A stretch of 64,000 nt of DNA from Mesorhizobium sp. J8 (lineage in GTDB: Bacteria > Pseudomonadota > Alphaproteobacteria > Rhizobiales > Rhizobiaceae), in contig NZ_AP024109.1 of assembly GCF_016591715.1 (NCBI RefSeq), positions 1,922,001 to 1,986,000 of the forward strand, given 5' to 3'. The translations under genes and the position numbers were made by a program. Below are positions 42,801 to 52,288 of the stretch, piece after piece; positions within the stretch are counted from its first letter, which is position 1, and every line of letters starts with the position of its first letter. The notes beneath the pieces were generated by a model, which was not told the origin of the DNA, searched no databases, and saw only the letters and a list, made by a program, of their open reading frames with translations.

Positions 42801-43299
42801 TGCCGTCGGCGGAGACGACGCCGCCGGCAATGGTGCCGCCCAGGATCGCCGCGAAGGTCGCCGACTCGATCCAGGCATTGGCCTTGGGCAGTTCCTTGCG
42901 CTCGAGATGATCCGGCAGGATGCCGTATTTGATCGGCCCGAACAGCGCCGAGATGATGCCGAACATCAGCAGCGCGGTCATCAGCACCGGGATCGAGGAC
43001 AGCGCGATGCCGAAGACGGCGACGGCGGCCGCGGCGATCTCGGTGAATTTCAGCCGCCGCGCGATGAGCGCCTTGTCGAAGCGGTCGGCGATCTCGCCGC
43101 CGAGTGCCGAAAGCAGCAGGAAGGGCGCCATGAAGACAGCGCCGGCCAGCGTCACCAAGGACGCGGCCTGATCCTTCGCCAGCGTGAAGAGAATGAGGAA
43201 CACCAGCGTGTTCTTCAGGAAATTGTCGTTGAAGGCCGAGAGGAATTGCGTCCAGAAGAGAGGCGCGAAGCGCCGCGACATCATCAGATGGGTGTTCAT
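39895..43299 (-). CDS. Trifunctional MFS/PlsC acyltransferase/acyl-ACP synthetase (Aas-LplT fusion)
   Basis: 1,134 residues in three parts. Residues 8-420 are an LplT-like MFS flippase (FNDNFLKNTLVFLI at the start). Residues 430-630 are a PlsC glycerophospholipid acyltransferase with NHVSFLD (His457, Asp462) and FPEGRIT (524-530). From about 650 to the end is an AMP-forming acyl-ACP/CoA ligase with FTSGSEGTPKGV and a HDTGDV hinge. In E. coli these activities are split between LplT and Aas, which re-acylate lysophospholipids. The start at 43299 has GGAAA at 6 bases. Confidence 0.95.
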   Translation of the reverse strand: MNTHLMMSRRFAPLFWTQFLSAFNDNFLKNTLVFLILFTLAKDQAASLVTLAGAVFMAPFLLLSALGGEIADRFDKALIARRLKFTEIAAAAVAVFGIALSSIPVLMTALLMFGIISALFGPIKYGILPDHLERKELPKANAWIESATFAAILGGTIAGGVVSADGIGVAVFGPIMMALAVGCWFVSRYIPSTGSAAPNLTIDKNIFRSTWRQVAELRTDMRIWRAGLMTSWFWLVGAIVLSILPSLIKDSLGGNEIAVTAYLAVFAVSIAIGSAIAAWMSQGRMVLLPAPVGTALMALFGLHLAWTIGSMQPSPQAETLAAFFAGPNTIRVAIDLAGMAIAAAFLVVPTFAAVQAWSPEARRARVVAAVSIVNAGFMTVGGILVAAIQAAGVSIAGILFGLVVANAVAAWLMLKFLPTNPFRDFVSILFRAFLRLEVEGLDNLKAAGKAPILALNHVSFLDGPLALTLTDEEPVFAIDYTIAQAWWMKPFMKLARALPLNPAKPMSTRTLIKIVQGGDPLVIFPEGRITVTGGLMKVYDGAAMVADKTGSMVVPVRIEGLETSYFSRLSSQHVRRRLFPKVKVTILEPVKLEVAQELKGRQRRAAAGSALYQVMSDLVFRTQDIGKTVLEKIIETAHERGMKELAVQDPVTGSLSYGKLLTAAAVLGEKFEHLYDGQQTLGIMLPNANGSCATLLGVMSAGKVPAMINFTAGAANILSACKAAEVRTVLTSRAFVEQAKLGPVVEEIGRSVDIVWLDDLRATIGLKDKLLGLLRKATPRVARKADDPAAILFTSGSEGTPKGVVLTHRNILANAAQAASRIDFHSGDKVFNVLPIFHSFGMTAGTVLPLISGVPVYFYPSPLHYRIVPELIYGSNATIIFGTDTFLSGYARTAHPYDFRSVRYCFAGAEPVKATTRTTYMEKFGLRILEGYGVTETAPVIAINTPMYNKSGSVGKIMPGMEYRLEPVPGVDEGGRLFVRGPNVMAGYLRAENPGVIEPLKDGWHDTGDVVTVDDAGFISIRGRAKRFAKIGGEMVSLAAVEALAGELWKGSPSAVATLPDARKGEKLILITEASGATRAEFLAFAKANGAMDLMVPAEVRVVPKVPVLGSGKLDFAGVTRMVRGEEELKVKAA

Positions 43300-43585
43300 G
43301 GCAATTTCCATTGGGCAAGTCCGGCTGGCAACCCGATTGGACTGAGCGGACACTTGCGCGTTTGAGCCTTGTTTATCGGGAAGCGGTTAAGCTTCGTTAC
43401 TGCGATTCAATCCAATCCATTTGTTTCTTGTTCTCGGCGCCTGGAATCTGTCGTCCATGATCGGTCTCCAGGCCTTCGAGGCACCTGACTGTTTGCGGGC
43501 TTGGCTGTGGGCGAGCATCGATATGATCCTTTCGTTTCAGGGTGAGTGTGGCTCGGCGCGGGCTTGTTTCAGGTCGGATGCATCT
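43300..43585 (-). other. Long leader/intergenic region upstream of the acyltransferase gene
   Basis: Between the inferred transcription start near 43600 and the gene start are about 300 bases. Two short open frames exist, one per strand (43421-43624 plus; 43397-43594 minus), but neither has a convincing ribosome site or family. I see no riboswitch or strong hairpin. Confidence 0.4.
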
Positions 43586-43657
43586 CTTGAACATCGTTCA
43601 AGTGTGCACCATAGCACATTGTGAACATCGTTCAAGAGGAGAATGAACGACGTTCAT
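43586..43657 (-). promoter_or_regulatory. Promoter with three TGAAC-N3-GTTCA operators
   Basis: Three palindromes occur: CTTGAACATCGTTCAAG (43586-43602), TGAACATCGTTCA (43622-43634) and TGAACGACGTTCA (43644-43656), with centres 34 and 22 bases apart. On the minus strand TTGAAC (43635-43630) and TATGGT (43613-43608), spacer 16, form a promoter. One operator covers the -35 and another the start region. This fits a TetR/MarR-type repressor controlling the acyltransferase gene. No repressor gene is adjacent. Confidence 0.7.
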
Positions 43658-43761
43658 GTCTGTCCAGGCATGGTTAACAAAGCGAACAGGCAGGTTATGG
43701 AATTGCTGGACTTGTCTTCAGGCGGCCCGCACCGGCGCGGGAGCAATCAGGTGAACCCTGC

Positions 43762-44484
43762 TCAGTTGGGCTTTTCGCTGATCACCTCGAACCGCTCAAT
43801 CGTGCAATGCTCGGCGACCACGCCCAGCACGTCGGTTGAAGGCTGGTCCGCATCCGGCTGCTTCCATCGGATTTGGAACGAGAAAACGAAACGGTTGCCG
43901 CCGGCGTTCTCCATGCTGACGAGGCGGGCATCGTAGCCGAGTGTTCGTATCATGCCATCGAGGTCGGGCGGCGAGTTGTTCGGCCATGAGACGGAAAGCA
44001 TCGCCTTGTGGTCGCGCGAAATCTTGAGATCGACCCATTTCAGCCCCTGCAGCGTGACCAGAGTCAGCACCGTCGCGATCGCGCCGAGGCCGTATTGGCC
44101 GCCGCCCAAGGCAAGGCCGATCATGGTCATGATCCACATCGTGGCGGCGGTGGTTACGCCGGTGACGAGATCGCCCCGTCGCAGGATCGCGCCGCCGCCG
44201 ATGAAGCCGACGCCGGTAAGCACGCCGAGCGGAAATCGCATCACATCCATGCGCACGAAGGAGCCAGGCCCTTTGCCGGAGACGTCGAGAAGCATGTTGG
44301 CCTGGATCATGGCCACGCAGGCCGCCAGACCGACCAGTATGGTCGTGCGCAGCCCGGCGGAATGGCCTCGCGCTTCCCGGTTCAGGCCGATGAGAAAGCC
44401 GGCGAGCAAAGTCAGCAGCAGCCGCCCGACAAGGTCCGGCCAGGTCGGATGAAGCGGCATGTCGCAGCAAAGCGGGTCTAACAT
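43762..44484 (-). CDS. MgtC/SapB family membrane protein
   Basis: 240 residues. The N-terminal MgtC domain has four or five membrane segments with the family motifs LLAGFLIGLNREARGHSAGLRTTILVG and GVGFIGGGAIL. The C-terminal cytoplasmic domain (about 155-240) is ACT-like. MgtC proteins support growth at low Mg2+ and modulate F-type ATP synthase in some bacteria. An ATG at 44460 is an alternative start; neither has a strong ribosome site. Confidence 0.92.
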   Translation of the reverse strand: MLDPLCCDMPLHPTWPDLVGRLLLTLLAGFLIGLNREARGHSAGLRTTILVGLAACVAMIQANMLLDVSGKGPGSFVRMDVMRFPLGVLTGVGFIGGGAILRRGDLVTGVTTAATMWIMTMIGLALGGGQYGLGAIATVLTLVTLQGLKWVDLKISRDHKAMLSVSWPNNSPPDLDGMIRTLGYDARLVSMENAGGNRFVFSFQIRWKQPDADQPSTDVLGVVAEHCTIERFEVISEKPN

Positions 44485-44596
44485 CGTCTCGACAGGGCGG
44501 TGACAAGTCGCCGCGCCTCAATTTCGTCTGCGACGTTCAACTGGCGGAGTCGGCGATAGTTCCTTGCCCGAAGTCCGGGCTCGCGGTCGGTGCCCT

Positions 44597-44755
44597 TCAA
44601 TGAGCCGCGAGGCTAACCACCAGCGTCAGCACCACGATGCCGACCAACCCTGCGATGAAGATGATGCGTTGCGCGCGCGTGCGCAGGATGATCTCGCCCT
44701 GCCGGGCATTCTGACCGGAGAAGACCGGCCCTTCGCGGTCGCGATCCTTGCTCAT
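44597..44755 (-). CDS. Small single-pass membrane protein (52 residues)
   Basis: A charged N-terminal half (MSKDRDREGPVFSGQNARQ, then EIILRTRAQR) precedes one hydrophobic segment of about 20 residues (IIFIAGLVGIVVLTLVV) and a short tail. A strong GGAAGGAG ribosome site lies 6 bases before the ATG, which supports translation despite the length. It is probably an inner-membrane protein with N-terminus inside. The family is not recognised; small proteins of this layout are common in Rhizobiales. Confidence 0.7.
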   Translation of the reverse strand: MSKDRDREGPVFSGQNARQGEIILRTRAQRIIFIAGLVGIVVLTLVVSLAAH

Positions 44756-44849
44756 GAGTTGCTCCTTCCCTTTGGATGGATCCGGAAGGTCTCTGAGCAG
44801 GAACCAACTTATCGGCTTGAGGTTCCTCGCCGTTTCGGCGGGCGGATAT

Positions 44850-44876
44850 CCGCGACCGGGATCGAACCGGTCGCGG
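44850..44876 (-). terminator. Strong hairpin after the FBP aldolase gene
   Basis: CCGCGACCGG (44850-44859) and CCGGTCGCGG (44867-44876) form a perfect 10-bp stem with a 7-base loop, 12 bases beyond the aldolase stop. No T-run follows, so it may stabilise the 3' end more than terminate. Confidence 0.45.
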
Positions 44877-44888
44877 GCAATGATCGGC

Positions 44889-45953
44889 TCAGCCGAATTT
44901 CGGATCCAGGCTGCCCGACTTGTAGCGTTTGGCCATTTCGGCCAGCGGGATCGGCTTGATCTTCGGCGCGTTGCCGGCGGTGCCGAACTGCTCGAAGCGC
45001 TCCTTGCAGAGCTTCTTCATCGCCGCCATCGCCGGCGTCAGATATTTGCGCGGGTCGAACTCCGACGGGTTCTCGGTCAGCACCTTGCGGATCGCGCCGG
45101 TCAGCGCCATGCGGTTGTCGGTGTCGATGTTGATCTTGCGCACGCCATGTTTGATGCCGCGCTGGATCTCCTCCACCGGCACGCCCCAGGTCGGCTTCAT
45201 CTGGCCGCCATATTTGTTGATGATCTCCTGCAGCTCCTCCGGCACCGAGGACGAGCCGTGCATGACGAGATGCATGTTGGGCAGGCGGCGGTGGATCTCC
45301 TCGATCACATTCATCGCCAGCACCGCGCCGTCCGGCTTGCGCGAGAATTTGTAGGCGCCGTGGCTGGTGCCCATGGCCACCGCCAGCGCGTCGACATGCG
45401 TGTCGCGCACGAACTGTTCCGCCTGCACCGGATCGGTCAAGAGCTGGTCGTGGCTGATCGCGCCCTCGACGCCGTGGCCGTCCTCCTGCTCGCCGCCGCC
45501 GCTTTCCAGCGAGCCCAGCACGCCGATCTCGCCCTCCACCGAGACGCCGCCCCAATGCGCCATGTCGACGACGCGGCGCGTGATGCCGGAATTATAGGCG
45601 TAGTCGGCCGGCGACTTGCCGTCCTCCTTCAGCGAGCCGTCCATCATCACCGAGGTGAAGCCGTACTGGATCGCGGTGACGCAGGTCGCTTCGTTGTTGC
45701 CGTGGTCGAGATGCATGCAGACCGGGATGTCGGGATGGATCTCGACCAGCGCGTCGATCAGCTTGGCCAGCACCACGTCATTGGCATAGGCGCGCGCGCC
45801 GCGGCTGGCCTGCAGGATCACCGGCGACTTGGTCTCCTCGGCCGCTTCCATGATGGCGAGCCCCTGTTCCATGTTGTTCATGTTGAAGGCAGGCACGCCA
45901 TAGCCGTGTTCGGCGGCATGGTCGAGCAATTGTCTCAGTGTGATGCGAGCCAA
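44889..45953 (-). CDS. fba: Class II fructose-1,6-bisphosphate aldolase (CbbA type)
   Basis: 354 residues, the length of class IIB (CbbA/FbaA) enzymes. Zinc and substrate regions are present: [44 protein letters not shown] and the [11 protein letters not shown] phosphate-binding stretch. It catalyses reversible cleavage of fructose 1,6-bisphosphate in glycolysis and gluconeogenesis. It stands alone, without other glycolytic or Calvin-cycle genes nearby. Confidence 0.95.
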   Translation of the reverse strand: MARITLRQLLDHAAEHGYGVPAFNMNNMEQGLAIMEAAEETKSPVILQASRGARAYANDVVLAKLIDALVEIHPDIPVCMHLDHGNNEATCVTAIQYGFTSVMMDGSLKEDGKSPADYAYNSGITRRVVDMAHWGGVSVEGEIGVLGSLESGGGEQEDGHGVEGAISHDQLLTDPVQAEQFVRDTHVDALAVAMGTSHGAYKFSRKPDGAVLAMNVIEEIHRRLPNMHLVMHGSSSVPEELQEIINKYGGQMKPTWGVPVEEIQRGIKHGVRKINIDTDNRMALTGAIRKVLTENPSEFDPRKYLTPAMAAMKKLCKERFEQFGTAGNAPKIKPIPLAEMAKRYKSGSLDPKFG

Positions 45954-46104
45954 CGAATAGTCTCCCGTATCTGGTTCGAGCCCTGTTCAAAGAGGCCGCC
46001 CGGGCGGGCGGTCCGTTGCTTCTGGCCGGAATCCCGTCGGACCGCAACAGTCTGCGGGCCTGCACGGCGCAATTCTTGTTACAGCCTGTAGAGGCGCACT
46101 GGTG

Positions 46105-46875
46105 CTATGTCCGGCTGCCCTGCCTGGCCGCGAGCGAAAGCCGCACATCTTCCTCCGCGCCGTCCAGCAGGGCAATCAGGGCCTTGCTGGTGGCCGCGGG
46201 ATCGCGCTTCTCGATGTTCTCGGCGATTTCCTGATGCAGCCTCAGCGAATGGCTCTGCCCGGCCGGATTGTCGTCCGAAAGCCGGAAGCTGATGATCAGC
46301 GCCGTCTCGATCAGGGCCGCCAGCGAGCCGATCAGCTCGTTTCCGGACATGTGCAGGATGGACTGATGGAAGGCGAGGTCGGGAACAGCGAAGCGCTCGC
46401 CGTCGTCGCCCGCCTTTTCCATTTCGTCCAGGATGTCCCACAGCTCGGCTATCTGCTCGGGCGTGGCGCGCTCCGCCGCCAGCGCTCCGGCCATCGGCTC
46501 GATGGCGCGGCGCAGCTCGAACAAGGAACGCGCGTCCTCGGCCGTCGCCCGCGGCCCGAACCGCCACATCAGCACGTCCGGGTCGAGGAAATTCCAGTCC
46601 CGCCGCGGGCGCACCCGCGTTCCCGTGCGCGGGCGCATCTCCACCATGCCCTTGCCGGCCAGAACCTTGATGACTTCGCGCAGGCCCGTGCGGCTGGCGC
46701 CATAGGAGGCGCTCCAGTCGTCGCCGTTCGGCAACTGGTCGCCGGGCGTGAATTCGCCGCTGACGATGCTTTGGCCGATCTCGTTGAGCAGCCTGCCGTG
46801 CAAGCCGGTGTTGGACGAGCCGGCCATGAACGGCGTCATCCGGAGCATCCGGGGGCGGCTGGCGCTAATCTTCAT
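46105..46875 (-). CDS. GntR-family regulator, FadR/FCD subfamily
   Basis: 256 residues: winged helix at about 30-95 (IVSGEFTPGDQLPN and SRTGLREVIKVLAGKGMVEMRPRTGTRV patterns), then an FCD domain with FELRRAIEPMAGALAAER and DLAFHQSILHMSGN (metal-site Asp/His). It is closest in style to sugar-acid responsive members (DgoR/LldR-like). The ATG at 46875 has TGGGA upstream; 46893 is an alternative. The TCATATGA palindrome at its 5' end may be autoregulatory. The target is not obvious. Confidence 0.9.
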   Translation of the reverse strand: MKISASRPRMLRMTPFMAGSSNTGLHGRLLNEIGQSIVSGEFTPGDQLPNGDDWSASYGASRTGLREVIKVLAGKGMVEMRPRTGTRVRPRRDWNFLDPDVLMWRFGPRATAEDARSLFELRRAIEPMAGALAAERATPEQIAELWDILDEMEKAGDDGERFAVPDLAFHQSILHMSGNELIGSLAALIETALIISFRLSDDNPAGQSHSLRLHQEIAENIEKRDPAATSKALIALLDGAEEDVRLSLAARQGSRT

Positions 46876-47088
46876 ACTATTCCCATTATTCATATGATTG
46901 TCACGTGCGCCCCCTAGTAAGCACACCGTTGAACAAGCAGCCAGAGCCGATCGACAAAATTCCGCGCAACCGCACCTCAAGAACCACAAAAATCTGGGTT
47001 TCTGACATCGCCGGCGGCGCCTCCCGTCGCCGCTCGATGTCGTGCGCGCAATCTTGTCGACGAGCCATACAACAGGAACGCGACAAAG

Positions 47089-49008
47089 ATGTCTTCCTTG
47101 ATGACTACCCGCGCCAGCCAGACCGCCGCGAAGCGAACGGCAATAACTTGCATTCTCAAAACCACCGCCTCCTGCCTTCTTGTGACCGAATTCCTCGTCA
47201 TGGCGTCGCCGGCTTTTGCCGTGGAACCGTGGATCATGGTCGAGAAGACGACCTTCACGGGTGACACGATCGTCTCCAAGCAGCAGGGTGTGACGACGGA
47301 CGGAACGAACTGGTATTTCTCCGGTACCAATGTGCTGGAGCGCACCGACAAGAACTATAATCCCAGCCTGCAGGTCTCGCCGGCCATCCCGGATGTCCTC
47401 AAGCTGCCGTCGCAATATTCCGATATCGGGCTAAACCACATCGGCGACATCGATTATGCGGATGGCTATCTCTACATCTCGCTCGACTCGAGCCAACGCG
47501 ACCCGGTCACCGGCGGCAAGTACGAGAACCCTGTCTTCGCGGTCTACCGGGCAAGCGACCTGAGTTTCACCGGCCAGGCCTTTGCGCTCAATCCGCCGCA
47601 CGGCATCCATGACATCGCGAGCTGGGTGGCCGTCGATGCCAAGAACGGCCTCGGCTACGGCATGGCCTATGAGAACGCCACGGAAATAACCGTCTACAAT
47701 CTCTCGGACTGGAGCTTCAAGGAATACATCCCGTTGTCGCACACCATCGACCAGGCGCAGGGCGGCAAGCTGCTCGACGGCTGGATGTATTTCTCCACCG
47801 ACAATGACGACAAGATCATCTATCGGGCGAACCTGAAGACCGGCGAAGTCGAGAATCTGGGCAACCTGAAGATCGACGGCGAACAGGAAGTCGAAGGCCT
47901 GTCCTTCAACATGACCAAGGACGGCTGGTCGATGTACATCCTGAACCGGGAAGCGCTGGAGGGGAATCCCGACGAGGAGGCCGTCGGCTTCTATCGCTAC
48001 CTCCGCCCTTACGGCAACGCGCTTTCCGGTGAGGTCCATGCCGACATCATGGGCGCGCTTGTCGACGACAGCCGCTTCGCGCGGGATTCGGCAAACCGCC
48101 GGCTTCGTTCGGCCTTCGATGCTGATGACGTGTCCCTCACCACAGCGGCCATCGATGCCACGGGACTGCATGCCGCGCCCGCCACGGCCGGCGGCATCGT
48201 GATCTGGAGCGAGGCGCTTGCCATGACCGGCAATGCCAACGGCTCGGGCAATGCCGCCGGCTTCGACCGCACGACCGCCGGCTTCGTCGGCGGCGCCGAC
48301 ATTCCTCTGGCAAGCTGGCGGCTGGGCGTGCTCGCCGGCTACAGCCGCACCAATTTCGACGTCAGCGACCGCGCTTCCTCCGGTTCCAGCGACAATTACG
48401 ACCTCGGCCTCTATGCCGGCACGCAATGGGGAGATTTCGGCTTCCGGGCCGGTGCGATCTATGGCTGGCATGATATAAACGTCAGGCGCAACGTCGTCTT
48501 CCCGGCTTTCAGCGAGTCCTTGTCCGCGGGCTACAGGGCCGAGACCGCGCAGGCCTTCGGCGAGCTCGCTTACAAGCTCGACACGAGCCTGGGGGCGTTC
48601 GAACCTTTCGCCAATCTGGCCTATGTCCATCTGGACGCCAACGGCTTTGCCGAAACCGGCGGCGCCACCTCGGCTTTGACCAGTCAAGGTGCGTCGAGCG
48701 AAAACACGTTCTCGACGCTGGGCCTGCGCGCCTCGACCCGGTTCGGGACGGGCATGACCGCCCTGCATGGCATGCTCGGTTGGCAGCACGCCTATGGCGA
48801 TGTCCAGCCGGCAACGACGCTTACCTTCAACACGGGGGCGTCCTTCGCCAGCGCCGGCGTGCCGATCGCCAGGGACGCATTGGCGCTGGAAGCCGGCTTC
48901 GATGTGTTCCTGTCACCCAAGGCAACGCTCGGCGCATCCTATTCCGGCCAGATCGCCAAGGAAGCCCAGGGACACACCTTCAAGATCAACTTCGACCTGA
49001 AGCTGTAG
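47089..49008 (+). CDS. Autotransporter with propeller-like passenger domain
   Basis: 639 residues. The signal peptide is long (about 44 residues, ending SPAFA). The passenger at about 45-310 lacks beta-helix repeats. It has spaced strand motifs such as DIDYADGYLYISLD, GGKLLDGWMYFSTDNDDKIIYRANLKTG and EGLSFNMTKDGWSMYILN, resembling an SMP-30/YncE-like beta-propeller. A classic autotransporter linker follows (SGEVHADIMGALVDDSRFARD, 313-332), then a C-terminal beta-barrel (about 365-639) ending FKINFDLKL. It is probably displayed on the cell surface. Substrate or ligand unknown. Confidence 0.85.
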   Translation: MSSLMTTRASQTAAKRTAITCILKTTASCLLVTEFLVMASPAFAVEPWIMVEKTTFTGDTIVSKQQGVTTDGTNWYFSGTNVLERTDKNYNPSLQVSPAIPDVLKLPSQYSDIGLNHIGDIDYADGYLYISLDSSQRDPVTGGKYENPVFAVYRASDLSFTGQAFALNPPHGIHDIASWVAVDAKNGLGYGMAYENATEITVYNLSDWSFKEYIPLSHTIDQAQGGKLLDGWMYFSTDNDDKIIYRANLKTGEVENLGNLKIDGEQEVEGLSFNMTKDGWSMYILNREALEGNPDEEAVGFYRYLRPYGNALSGEVHADIMGALVDDSRFARDSANRRLRSAFDADDVSLTTAAIDATGLHAAPATAGGIVIWSEALAMTGNANGSGNAAGFDRTTAGFVGGADIPLASWRLGVLAGYSRTNFDVSDRASSGSSDNYDLGLYAGTQWGDFGFRAGAIYGWHDINVRRNVVFPAFSESLSAGYRAETAQAFGELAYKLDTSLGAFEPFANLAYVHLDANGFAETGGATSALTSQGASSENTFSTLGLRASTRFGTGMTALHGMLGWQHAYGDVQPATTLTFNTGASFASAGVPIARDALALEAGFDVFLSPKATLGASYSGQIAKEAQGHTFKINFDLKL

Positions 49009-49019
49009 GGCCGAAGCAT

Positions 49020-49043
49020 GCCGGGCGGGTTTGCCCGCCCGGC
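49020..49043. terminator. Hairpin between convergent autotransporter and ribH2 genes
   Basis: GCCGGGCGGG and CCCGCCCGGC form a perfect 10-bp stem with a TTTG loop, 11 bases after the autotransporter stop and 7 bases from the ribH2 stop. The T-runs are short (CTCTTTC on the plus side), so this is a probable bidirectional terminator. Confidence 0.65.
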
Positions 49044-49050
49044 GGCTCTT

Positions 49051-49740
<690 letters not shown>

Positions 49741-49791
49741 TTAACGCGGGTTTTATGGGAGAGGAGGGTAGCGCTGTCAATTGGCGATTGA

Positions 49792-50886
49792 CTACCCCCG
49801 CTCCGGGAACATTGCCCTCAGCCCCTCGCGCGAGGCTTTCGCCACACCGCGCTCGGTGATGAGCCCCGTGACCAGCCGCGCCGGCGTCACGTCGAAGGCT
49901 GGGTTGGCCGCCGGCGTGGCATCCGGCGATACCCGCACCTGCGCGACCTTGCCGTCCGCCGTCTTGCCCCAGACCAAGGAGACCTCGTCGCCGGAGCGCT
50001 CCTCGATCGGGATTTCCTTCAGCCCGTCGGCCACGGTCCAGTCGATGGTGGGCGAGGGGAGCGCGACATAGAAGGGCACGTCGTTGTCGGCGGCGGCCAG
50101 CGCCTTCAGATAGGTGCCGATCTTGTTGCAGACGTCGCCATTGGCCGTGGTGCGGTCGGTGCCGACGATGACCATGTCGATATCGCCATGCTGCATCAGG
50201 TGGCCGCCGGCATTGTCGACGATCAGCGTATGCGGCACGCCGTGCCCGGCCATCTCCCAGGCGGTCAGCTGGGCGCCCTGGTTGCGCGGCCTGGTCTCGT
50301 CGACATAGACATGCACCGGAATGCCGGCCTCGGTCGCCAGATAGATCGGCGCGGTGGCGGTGCCGTAGTCGACGGTCGCGAGCCAGCCGGCATTGCAATG
50401 GGTGAGGATGTTGACGGTCTCGCCCGGTTTTTTCTTCGCGGCGATCTTCCTGATGATGGCAAGCCCGTTCTCGCCGATGGCGCGGTTCAGTCCGACATCT
50501 TCGTCGGCGATCTCGGCGGCCCGCCTGTAGGCTGCCTCGGCACGCTCTTCCGGCGCGAGCGGCTTCAGGTGCCGCCGCATCTCGTCCAACGCCCAGCGCA
50601 GGTTGATCGCCGTCGGCCGGGTCTTGTGAAGCGTCTCCCATACCGCGTCGAGCGCTTCGTCCGACGGATCCTCCATCATCTGGATGGCGACGCCATAGGC
50701 GGCAGTGACGCCGATCAGCGGCGCGCCGCGCACCCACATGTCGCGGATGGCGGTGGCGATGCCGGCAACGGTTCCGATCTTTTCGATGCGGAACTCATGC
50801 GGCAGCCAGCGCTGGTCGATGATCTCGACCGACCGCTTGTCGCCGCTGAGCCAGATGGTGCGGTAATGGCGTTCGCCGACGTTCAA
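49792..50886 (-). CDS. mtnA: S-methyl-5-thioribose-1-phosphate isomerase
   Basis: 364 residues, full length. Family motifs are [27 protein letters not shown], the catalytic Cys in [11 protein letters not shown] and the catalytic Asp in [21 protein letters not shown]. It converts methylthioribose 1-phosphate to methylthioribulose 1-phosphate and also acts on 5-deoxyribose 1-phosphate in salvage shunts. It overlaps mtnK by 4 bases, so the two enzymes are made together. Confidence 0.96.
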   Translation of the reverse strand: MNVGERHYRTIWLSGDKRSVEIIDQRWLPHEFRIEKIGTVAGIATAIRDMWVRGAPLIGVTAAYGVAIQMMEDPSDEALDAVWETLHKTRPTAINLRWALDEMRRHLKPLAPEERAEAAYRRAAEIADEDVGLNRAIGENGLAIIRKIAAKKKPGETVNILTHCNAGWLATVDYGTATAPIYLATEAGIPVHVYVDETRPRNQGAQLTAWEMAGHGVPHTLIVDNAGGHLMQHGDIDMVIVGTDRTTANGDVCNKIGTYLKALAAADNDVPFYVALPSPTIDWTVADGLKEIPIEERSGDEVSLVWGKTADGKVAQVRVSPDATPAANPAFDVTPARLVTGLITERGVAKASREGLRAMFPERG

Positions 50887-52151
50887 AGGCTCTTCTCCTG
50901 TTCGATCAGCGCGGCGAGATTGTTGACCTCGTCGATGCTGTGGATCTGCCGCCGGTTGACGGCGATGTGGCGGCCGAAGCGCAAAGCCTTGGCCTCACAT
51001 CTGGCGCGCAGGTCTTGATCGGCAATGGTCTCGAAATCGGCATTGTGGGCGAGGCCGAGAATACGCCGGTGCACCTCGATGCCGGCGAAGCCGAGCAGGT
51101 CGGTCCAGATGGAATGCAGCACGTGGTCGAGCGCCTGTTCGGCGCCGAGCTGGTCGCCCTGATCCTCGAACAGGCTCTTCTGGTAGAGGATGCCGGTGCG
51201 CTCGGTGCGCCACAGATGCGCGAACTCGGCGCGGAAGGTGGCCCAGGTCTCTGCCGTGACGCCGAGCAGATAGGCGCGCATCGAGTCCCTGCCGCTTTTC
51301 TCCTCATGGCCGCGCTGCGAGAAGAAGGCCATCCAGAAATTGGCGAGCAGCATGCCGACATCGAAGGCGATCGGACCATAGAAAGCGAACTCCGGATCGA
51401 TCATCCGGGTCTCTGTGTCGGTCACCATGATCGAGCCGGAATGCAAATCGCCATGCAGCAGCGTCTCGGCATTGGCAACGAAGAGATGCTTCAGCCGCTG
51501 CGCTTCGACCTTGAGGTCGCGGTCGGCGCGCAATTCGGCCACCAGGCCGTCGAGCTGCGGCGAGGTGTGCCGGTTCAGCTTGGCGTCGAAATAGGGATCG
51601 GAGAACACCAGGTTCTCGGTGATGTCGCAGAGTTCGACATTGTCGGCGAACAGCGCCAGGTCGGCCTTGCGCTCTTTCGTCGCCATCGAGAGATCCGAGC
51701 CGCGGAACAGCGTGCGGGCCATGAACAGGCCGATGTCGCGCGCGATGTTCGGCAGCTCGCGGCCGTCTATCAGCGCGCGCCTCAAAATGACGTGCGGCGG
51801 CGCCAGATATTCCATGACGATCAGCGCCTGGGTCTCATCGAAATGGTAGATCGCCGGCACCGAGCCGGGCGCACGGGCTTCCTGCCTGGTCAGCGCATGA
51901 TATTCGAAGAACGAGCGTTTGAGCGGCAGCGGCCAGCTGTCGCCGACCAGCCGCACATAGGGCAGCGCCTGTTTGACCACCGCGGCGCCCTGGTCGCCCT
52001 CGACGATGAAGACGAGGTTGAGGTTGCCGTCGCCGACCTCACGCACCTTCCAGCGGCTGACATCGCTGCCGATGCGCTCGGTCAGGGCCGTGGTCCCGCC
52101 AAGGCGTTTCGGCAGCGTTTCCACCGACAATGCTTCGAACTTCCCGGTCAT
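50883..52151 (-). CDS. mtnK: Methylthioribose kinase
   Basis: 422 residues of the aminoglycoside phosphotransferase-like kinase fold. [15 protein letters not shown] forms the nucleotide loop, [10 protein letters not shown] carries the ATP Lys, and [13 protein letters not shown] holds the catalytic Asp, with [17 protein letters not shown] as the metal-binding DxE. It phosphorylates 5-methylthioribose at C1. The ATG at 52151 follows a purine-rich GGAGGGGAG site. First gene of the mtnK-mtnA unit, divergent from a sugar ABC importer. Confidence 0.95.
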   Translation of the reverse strand: MTGKFEALSVETLPKRLGGTTALTERIGSDVSRWKVREVGDGNLNLVFIVEGDQGAAVVKQALPYVRLVGDSWPLPLKRSFFEYHALTRQEARAPGSVPAIYHFDETQALIVMEYLAPPHVILRRALIDGRELPNIARDIGLFMARTLFRGSDLSMATKERKADLALFADNVELCDITENLVFSDPYFDAKLNRHTSPQLDGLVAELRADRDLKVEAQRLKHLFVANAETLLHGDLHSGSIMVTDTETRMIDPEFAFYGPIAFDVGMLLANFWMAFFSQRGHEEKSGRDSMRAYLLGVTAETWATFRAEFAHLWRTERTGILYQKSLFEDQGDQLGAEQALDHVLHSIWTDLLGFAGIEVHRRILGLAHNADFETIADQDLRARCEAKALRFGRHIAVNRRQIHSIDEVNNLAALIEQEKSL

Positions 52152-52206
52152 GCTCTCCCCTCCTGCGCGTGGTTTCCGACGATAGCGGAGCCACGGCGGC
52201 GGGGCC

Positions 52207-52269
52207 AAGCTAGGAAGCGCTCTGGCAAATGTCAATCGTGTTGACAATTGCCGAATGAGCCCATAGCGT
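52207..52269. promoter_or_regulatory. Shared divergent promoter/operator of mtnKA and the sugar importer
   Basis: An interrupted palindrome, GGCAA-A-TGTCAA-TCGTG-TTGACA-A-TTGCC (52224-52252), places a consensus -35 TTGACA on each strand. In each direction a 17-base spacer leads to a TAGCnT -10: TAGCGT 52264-52269 (plus) and TAGCTT 52212-52207 (minus). One regulator on the palindrome would block both promoters symmetrically. Confidence 0.7.
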
Positions 52270-52288
52270 CACGATCCGGGAGGAACGG

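Noticed and set aside
43397..43594. 65-codon minus-strand frame in the acyltransferase leader
   Set aside because: Its start codon lies inside an operator palindrome with no ribosome site, and the translation has no recognisable pattern.
44842..44876. Possible tRNA (hairpin containing GGTTCGATCCC on the minus strand)
   Set aside because: Only a T-arm-like hairpin is present. No acceptor stem, D-arm or anticodon arm can be placed around it; it fits a 3'-end stem-loop of the aldolase gene.
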